From the NCBI GenBank assembly GCA_023374045.1, contig CM041778.1:402440438-402504437 (forward strand): a stretch of 64,000 nt of DNA. Direction: 5' to 3'. Below are positions 57,826 to 64,000 of this stretch, piece after piece; position 1 is the first letter of the stretch; every line of letters begins with the position of its first letter. The position numbers were made by a program, and so were the translations under genes. Below the pieces are notes generated by a model, which was not told the DNA's origin, did no database searches, and saw only the letters and a program-made list of their open reading frames with translations. Source of the stretch: Limonium bicolor (taxonomy: Eukaryota > Streptophyta > Magnoliopsida > Caryophyllales > Plumbaginaceae).

Positions 57826-59433
57826 AAAAGAGCAGCAACAAAGAATGGAATTTCGATGGTTGAACAGTAGTAGTGAAAGGTCGATGTACTTTTTTATGGG
57901 AGTGACGAAAGTAACCCTGTTACCTTCCTCCTTGTCTCTCCTTCTCATGCTACTGTCTCCCTCAACGGAAAAACATACAGTTGATATGAATGCTACAATT
58001 GTAAGTGAATAACTGAACCATATTAGACATGTATACTTTCTGTAGATTGTTGTTTTATCAGTTTATAATTTTCTTGTTACGCAGCATGTAGCATACAAAC
58101 TTCTAGCTCAATCTACATCTTAGAGTGCTCTATACCTTTTTAATAGAGTGGTACAATACTACTGTTGGTTTGGTTTGATTTTTAACAACAATATTATATA
58201 ACCTCTTGAAGTTGCAAGAAAAGGAGAGTGAACGGAAGCCTCACCCATATGAACGAAACCAACGGAACGCACTGGTAGAATAACCTGTAAAATTCATGAT
58301 AATAAGGAAGCATTAGAAATTAAAAAATTATGGCAGCGGTGTGAAATCCCTCTTATTTATCTCATGGTTCGTTAATTAACCAACACTATTTATTGGGTAC
58401 AACACTACAACAATAAAAGAAAGTTCTAAAAGAATGCTAAAGTAAAAAATATAATGGATGAGAGTTTCTTATTATATTTTATTTACATGCCACAATTTGT
58501 TAAGAAACTCACCACCATTGTGGATGCCTTAACAAATGTAAGGCTGCTTATGCTTCACATGTAATAGAAACCCATATTATTAAACTTTTAATTTCAAGCA
58601 ATGATAGCATTTTAGCTACTAATGAGGATAAATTCCGTGCCTTATTTCATGATCCTGAGTTAGTGAGAACTTGATTGTGCGATAAAGAGTTAAATATCTA
58701 ACTCCATAAAATAATGTAAAAACTACTAAAACCTCTTAACATAGGCAAGTGAACCAAGTCATAGCACTATAGCCTCTAACTAAACTTATAGGATATTGTC
58801 GAACACAAGGACTCCAAGTCTCCATAGTCCTAAACTATTAGTCTAAACATACAAAATATACTATACCATTGACATTGAGTTTTTTGTTTGGTTGTGGTTC
58901 TTGAATTTTAATAAGCCAACTGAAAGCGAGTAAATGTAAATGTTTTTTGATCAAATGGAGCATACCTGTAGGTTTCTTAATTCCTTATTCTCATGTTTGA
59001 ATTTATGTATGAAGGGAAGGAATGACTAGGTCTTATATTGTCTATTGGATGCTCCTTTATGGTTTGACTCTCGTGATGGTTTCAAGGTCATACTTAAGGT
59101 TTGGAGGAAGAAGACTTAGCTCCTTGTTGGTTCACGAAAGATGGAGACCAACTTGCAATACCACTTGTTTAGGCAGACATATTGTTTTTACTTTTAACTT
59201 CTCTTGTTTATCAGTAACCTTTCGTTTTGTTCATTGGGATATTTTGTCTTGATCATGTTAATGATCAACATTATCTTTTTGTATCCTATTTAATTTCTTA
59301 GTTTTACTTATCTTAAATGATCTGTGTTTATTTCTACAATGTACCCTTATAGAGTTTTGTTTATTTTTTTATTAGTTTCAGTAGTTGTCATAGTAAAATA
59401 AATGAATAAATGAATTTATTTTTGATAAAAATT
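57826..59433. other. Non-repetitive looking AT-rich DNA, no gene recognised
   Basis: Continuation of the substrate of A. The longest frames (57764-58012, which crosses the LTR edge, and 59022-59252) have no motif or plausible composition. I see nothing else in it. Confidence 0.5.
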
Positions 59434-59817
59434 AGGGAAAATTCATAGTATACCTTTAAAATCTTTCATAATTCATAATATACCATTTTTAAAAGCTTGT
59501 CACAAGATATCCCAAAATCTTTCGAAATTCACAAAATACCCCTTTTCCATAACGTCTGTCAACTCCGCCATTAACCCCACCTGGGAAATGACATTTTTGC
59601 CCCTACCATTTTCTTTTAAAATTCACGATATACCCTTAAAAACTTTCACAGTTCACAATATACCATTTTTTAAAAATACATTCACAAAATACCCCTAAAA
59701 AGTTTCAAATTCACAATATACCCCTAAAAAGTTTCAAAATTCACAAAATACCCCTAATTTGTGAAATTACCTTGAATAATGACTATTGTATCCCTTACAT
59801 TGTGCTAACAGAGAAAT
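59434..59817. mobile_element. Mutator-like AT-rich repeat arm with ATTCACAAAATACCCCTA units
   Basis: Begins GGGAAAATTCATAGTATACC, which resembles the end of the foldback element at 61566 (GGGAAAATTCACGATATACC). It continues with several ~30-bp units of ATTCACAAAATACCCCTA or ATTCACAATATACCCCTA and AAAAAGTTTC. The opposite end is not clear; it may lie past the insertion at 59818-61300. Confidence 0.5.
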
Positions 59818-61300
59818 TGTTGGGATAAACTTATATATAAAAAGAATAAAATAATAACTAAACCTACAACTCTACTACGTACGGGTAGCAAATAAAAACC
59901 CGGTCGGAGTATAGTGTAAATATATTACGACCGAGAGTATCGTACCCAAGGGACTTATAGAAAACTAGTCCTAATCCGGGCAAAAGCCTATTCTATAATA
60001 ACAAAGGGGGGAATTGAAAATGTGATCCTAAACTAAATAAATAAACTAACTTTGATTGGGAAGACTATCAATGCAAAAGGTTCGTATGACCAATGATCAA
60101 GGGTGGCAAGTCTCAAAGAGGATTTGGTCTCGCAAAATGCATATGCCGGATGTGATGCCGGATCCTCGCTACCCGGCAGATTCATGGCCTTGAACGTGCC
60201 GGATAACTTTTACCCGGCATGCCATCCGGCATCGTACATTTCGTAAACAACACTTCCAGATTCGGTTCTGACAAAAGGAACTCAATATTCATACTTGCAT
60301 CGTGCATAGCCAATGCCGCGAATACAACAGAATAATGGGAAATAAGAGATTAACCCTAAACCTTAAGTCTTGCTCCCGCTGAGGTGCAGAAGACAATGTT
60401 AAAGATTACCAAAATCCTAATCTATCCTATTCTTGTCTAGTGAACATCAAATAGGACTTAGAGATAAGAGAATGAATAGCTACTTCATTCTACTTGTAAG
60501 AAGATTAGAACTCGGGTTAAGAAACTTGAAAATTCCAAAATGATCATAAGAGTTTTACAAGGAAGTCATCCCTAACCAAAACCTAACAAGGATTCTGCAT
60601 CACCATCCACACAACTACAAGAAGAGAATACAAAGGGGGAGAAGGAGATGTTAATAGCCTTAACCCTGACAAGGTCTTCTTCTTCTCTTGCGTGGATGGA
60701 TCTGCAAATGTTCCTTGGACACCAACACTTGGAGTGGGGCGGAAACTGAGATGTGAATGAAGTATAATATGGTGTTGAAGTGTGTTAAATTGTAGCCTTC
60801 TCGGCCTATTTATAGGCATTAATTGTGTCGTTGCCGGGCATCGTGTCGGATCACCAGTAGCCGGCACACGTGATAAATGCGCCCAATTGTTAACGGTCGA
60901 AACCGTCAATTCCGCGCGAAACAGTGCATATGCCGGGTAAGATATACCCGGCATCACACCCGGCAGCATCCTTTTCACCAACGGTCAATAACTGCTATCG
61001 CTTGGTCAACCGTGGCGACTCTTCACTTATGCCGGATGGAATCTACCCGGCATTAGGTCCGGCAAGGCCTCTTTTCTGTTCTATGCTTATGCCGTGCAGA
61101 AAAAACCCGGCATGGGGTCCGGCTTCAACTGAACTTTTGCCTAGAAAATCATTCCTTGCACAAAAAACTCATAAAAACATAAATCTGTACAAATATTATA
61201 CTTTAACACATAATAAGCATAAATAACATAAAATAACTTTATTTAGATAAATATAATACTAAATCCAGTGCATAAAATATGATAAGTCTGCGGCTTATCA
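59818..61300. mobile_element. LTR-like or terminal-repeat insertion with CCGGCA hairpins (about 1.48 kb)
   Basis: Starts TGTTGGGATAAAC and ends GGCTTATCA; the right end is a hairpin TGATAAG, TCTGCGG, CTTATCA (61280-61300). TG...CA ends in both orientations would fit a solo LTR, but I find no clean target duplication. It contains two GC-rich arrays of ATGCCGG and ACCCGGCAT words (60141-60233, 60831-61126). The minus ORF 60583-60981 and plus ORF 60924-61226 cover the arrays and are not supported as genes. Confidence 0.4.
60831..61126. repeat. ATGCCGG / CCGGCAT hairpin array
   Basis: About four units of the form ATGCCGG...ACCCGGCAT followed by a further CCGGCA, with AT-rich spacers; a related set of units is at 60141-60233. 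Confidence 0.75.
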
Positions 61301-61565
61301 CATTGCAGGTCATGTTTCAAGTTCACAACATGCCTTTTTTTATTTGGGACATTTTATGAAATTTAACAAAAAAATATTTAAAATACTACAAAAAATATAA
61401 CTGATTATAAAAAATATTTTAAAATAAATAAACTCTTAAATATTAATCATACACAAAACTTGAATATATTTTTTTTCTTCTCATTTTTACCTTCCTTGAC
61501 TACTTATCCATCTTCTTTTGCATTAAAATATTCTAGTTATAGTCAAATAATGATTAAATATTATA

Positions 61566-61973
61566 GGGAAAATTCACGATATACCCCTGTTTTCTATCAT
61601 AATTCACAATATACCCCTGTGATTTTTGTAATTCAACTTTAAACATGCTTAAATGTGGTCCAAAATTGATGAAACTGTACATGGACGATGCTAAAGTGTT
61701 ATATTTTGGTCCAATTCAAATTTGAAGTTTTTTAAGCTCACATGTGACTTGTGGGACCCAATGAACATGTGGCATATCATTGGGTCCCACAGGCACATGT
61801 GAGCTTAAAAAACTTCATATTTGATATTGGACAAAATATAACACTTTAGCATCGTTCATGTAAAGTTTCATCGATTTTGGACAACATTTAAGCATTTTAA
61901 AGTTGAATTACGAAAAACATAGGGGGGTATATTGTGAATTACGAAAAAATAGGGGTATATCATGAATTTTCCC
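61566..61973. mobile_element. Foldback MITE of Mutator-like type (408 bp)
   Basis: The ends GGGAAAATTCACGATATACC and its near reverse complement form long inverted repeats, and almost the whole element is palindromic (for example CACATGTGA words around the centre and AAGTGTTATATTTTG / CAAAATATAACACTT). It is flanked by a perfect 9-bp duplication AATATTATA (61557-61565 and 61974-61982), the size made by Mutator-like transposases. It has no coding capacity. Confidence 0.9.
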
Positions 61974-62000
61974 AATATTATATACTAAGCATATATATAT

Positions 62001-62670
62001 TGAAATACCCCTAACCTTTAAATAATTAAATAATGGTAAATAAATACTATCTATGGGATTATTAAACCTGAGAAAAGTATACAAACAGTTAGGCGTTAAA
62101 AACGCACCTAAACTCCTTAAGGTCATAAACGGGCGTTAAGCCGGACCTTAAGCTAAACAAGTTATATAAGCTATAAACCTCATATGAAGTTAATCAAGGA
62201 TCATTATATGACCCTTACAATAAAGAACCTCATCTAAAACCGTGTAAAACTACAAAATGCCCAGGAGTTCCCTTAAGGGCCCAAAAGACCCGAAAGTCCC
62301 GGAAATATTTTATAGATGAAATAAAGCATTAAACATCATTCCAAATACACCATAACACTTTAATAAACATATAGAGAAGTTCTCATGCTAAATTACCAGT
62401 TAAATACAAAGTGCTCAGAAGTTCCCGAGGGGGGGCCCATAAACCCCCTTAGAATGCCCTGGAGAGGTGTCGAGGTGGCACGAAGTCCTATATAATTCAT
62501 TCTTAGAGTTCCTAATATCATTATTCAACATTCTAAAGAGAATGCTCAAGCTAACTTTTCAAAAATAAACAAGTGCTCGGGGGAATTTCTTAACGCTCCT
62601 ATTTTGCACGGGGGAGGTCCCGGTAGCCCGGAAATTGTGTTGAGTTGATAATAACCTCATATAACTCAAT
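62001..62670 (+). mobile_element. Putative start of another chromovirus-type LTR
   Basis: TGAAATACCCCTAACC is the same opening as the G and A LTRs. Next come AAAACGCACC and GGGCGTTAAG words like those in their first 300 bp. The right boundary is unclear. The minus ORF 61908-62126 crosses the MITE edge and is not a gene. Confidence 0.4.
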
Positions 62671-63353
62671 GTAACACCTTCAAATATTATGATTGACTAT
62701 AAACATGTTTATAAATACTTGTAACTCATAGCGACTACTTATTTTCCAGAAAATCCTTAAAGCACAAAAACGTACCTTCGGGTGTCATAAAAAAGCGTTC
62801 TACGCTATTGCCTTGAAGTTTTTGAAGAGCCACGAGTTGATAATATTAAAAGGGGATAAATTGATCATCTAAATCAATTAATTCCAGTGCTAAACTCATA
62901 GCACAAACAGGGCCGATTTTAGATCAAAAAGGTACCATAAATCAGCATTTTTACCTTAGAACTTTCATCTTTTACCATAGTATAATGTACAAATAAATGC
63001 TGGAACCTAGTACATGTATTAATATGATCGTAGTACAATATATTGTGACAGGAATTAAATTAAAAATCAGTCCCATATGGCTGCTATTATGGGCACCATT
63101 TGAGTGATTTGACTAGTTTTTAGTTTGGTGAATCATCCTACATGTGCCTTGTGACATTATGTCAAATAAACGCAGTCAAGGTATCCTACCATTACGATTT
63201 CCTGCAAGAAAATGAGAAGGAATTAGTATAAGAAAAGTAATGAAATTAAATAATGCAACCTAGATCTACTTTATCATGTGCAATATAAAAAAACAAGACA
63301 GCCCATGTTACTAGCCTAATGCTGCGATTGATTAAGAAAAAGGGGGATTGATT
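62671..63353. other. AT-rich non-coding DNA
   Basis: No open frame longer than about 60 codons, no repeat edge I can define. Confidence 0.4.
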
Positions 63354-63800
63354 GCTGTCTATTTAGTCAATAAAACAGTCACCTAACAATGCATGTTCCT
63401 TTGTCAAAAATAAACAAAAATCAAGTGTGCCCATAATCACCTAGATGCCGAAATCAAGCATGGAAAAGAGGCTTAATTGCCTGGTAAAAATCAAAATAAA
63501 ATACCTACCAACCTAGGCATGTTCTCCTGTCTTTAATTGTCAAAAATCAATTGCCTATCTATAGTATTGTTACCGAAATCAAAAAAGAGAGCAAGACAAA
63601 CTAGTATTGGTATTCTACTTAGAAAATTCAAAGAAACACCTACTAAATTAGGCATGTTCTCATGTTTTCCATTAACAAAAATCAGTAGCTATCTACACCA
63701 ATACTACCGTTAAACAAAAAAGGAGAAATCAGCATTTAAATTGCTAAAGTATTACCTTGCCTACCTTGTCTTTGTCTTCTTGTTTCAATTGTCAAACAAA
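63354..63800. repeat. Degenerate ~130-140-bp repeats
   Basis: The phrase ACCTA..AA...AGGCATGTTCTC with a following TTGTCAAAAATCA occurs at about 63380, 63505, 63640 and, weakly, 63760. Copies are diverged. It could be an intron or 5' region of a gene to the right, but no coding sequence is seen. Confidence 0.45.
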
Positions 63801-64000
63801 GATTCCCTCTTCCTTATCAATCATCTGAAAGCTAGCATGAATTAAGGGCATTTTATGGAGCCAGGGGTCAAATTAATAAACAAAGAAAAACTATACAATG
63901 ACAGGTATGTGTCAAAACATTCTGTCCTTGCCCAACCTTATCTTCATACGTGAGACTCTTCCATTCTCATTTGCCTCATTCCACCGAATTGGTAAGTCTC

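Noticed and set aside
60583..60981. 132-codon minus-strand ORF as a gene
   Set aside because: It spans the CCGGCA hairpin array and a low-complexity segment, has no motif, and lies in a repetitive insertion.
1..64000. CRISPR arrays, operons, ribosome binding sites, prokaryotic origins
   Set aside because: The tandem arrays found have no CRISPR-like repeat/spacer regularity, and all other evidence (LTR elements, spliceosomal-like introns, MITE) is plant nuclear.

Overview
This window is repeat-dense plant nuclear DNA, probably eudicot heterochromatin. I see no recognisable intact host gene, rRNA or tRNA. Almost everything from 1 to 57825 is LTR retrotransposon sequence, recognised from TG...CA ends, plant-type primer binding sites (tRNA-iMet type TGGTATCAGAGC, and a Tat/Ogre-type TGGTGACTCTGTTGGGGA), polypurine tracts, 5-bp target duplications, and one set of Ty3/gypsy (chromovirus, Tekay-like) gag-pol domains.

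Left block (1-26824) is a nested stack whose left halves lie outside the window. I label the elements by letter. F (minus, LTR fragment 25242-26824) is interrupted by C2 (minus, 17807-25241, Tat-like and non-coding). C2 is interrupted by D (plus, LTR fragment 13640-17806), D by E (plus, LTR fragment 12632-13639), and E by B (minus; 5' LTR 8412-12631, non-coding interior 2759-8411, 3' LTR stub 2577-2758). B is interrupted by C1 (plus; interior end 1-812, 3' LTR 813-2576), a sibling of C2. 26825-28878 is unresolved DNA with a broken series of plus-strand ORFs.

Right block: element A (plus, 28879-57825) is a large non-coding retrotransposon derivative (LARD) with 4.6-kb LTRs. Its 3' LTR is split by element G (plus, 40273-54889, TSD GGTTA). 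G is the only element with coding capacity: gag with two zinc knuckles, then an AlkB-like 2-oxoglutarate/Fe(II) dioxygenase domain, protease, reverse transcriptase, RNase H, integrase and a chromodomain-like tail, between ~4-kb LTRs. Several interruptions in gag, AlkB and protease look like short spliceosomal introns. Most reading-frame breaks are short indels. From 57826 on the sequence is mostly non-coding: a Mutator-like AT-rich repeat, an LTR-like insertion with GC-rich hairpins, a 408-bp foldback MITE with a perfect 9-bp TSD, an LTR-like start at 62001, and degenerate repeats near the right edge.

The most interesting item is the AlkB exon inside a plant chromovirus. It keeps the Fe(II)-binding HxD...H and 2OG-binding R...R residues, and its start resembles plant ALKBH1-like proteins, which suggests capture of a host gene. 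Second is a set of conserved, partly covarying inverted repeats at functional sites of several families: next to the PBS, before the PPT, near the LTR 3' end, in a ~67-nt motif shared by G, A and B, and in GC-rich hairpin arrays in five repeat families. A and B could be mobilised in trans by a G-like element, which is inference from shared PBS, PPT hairpin and shared motif.
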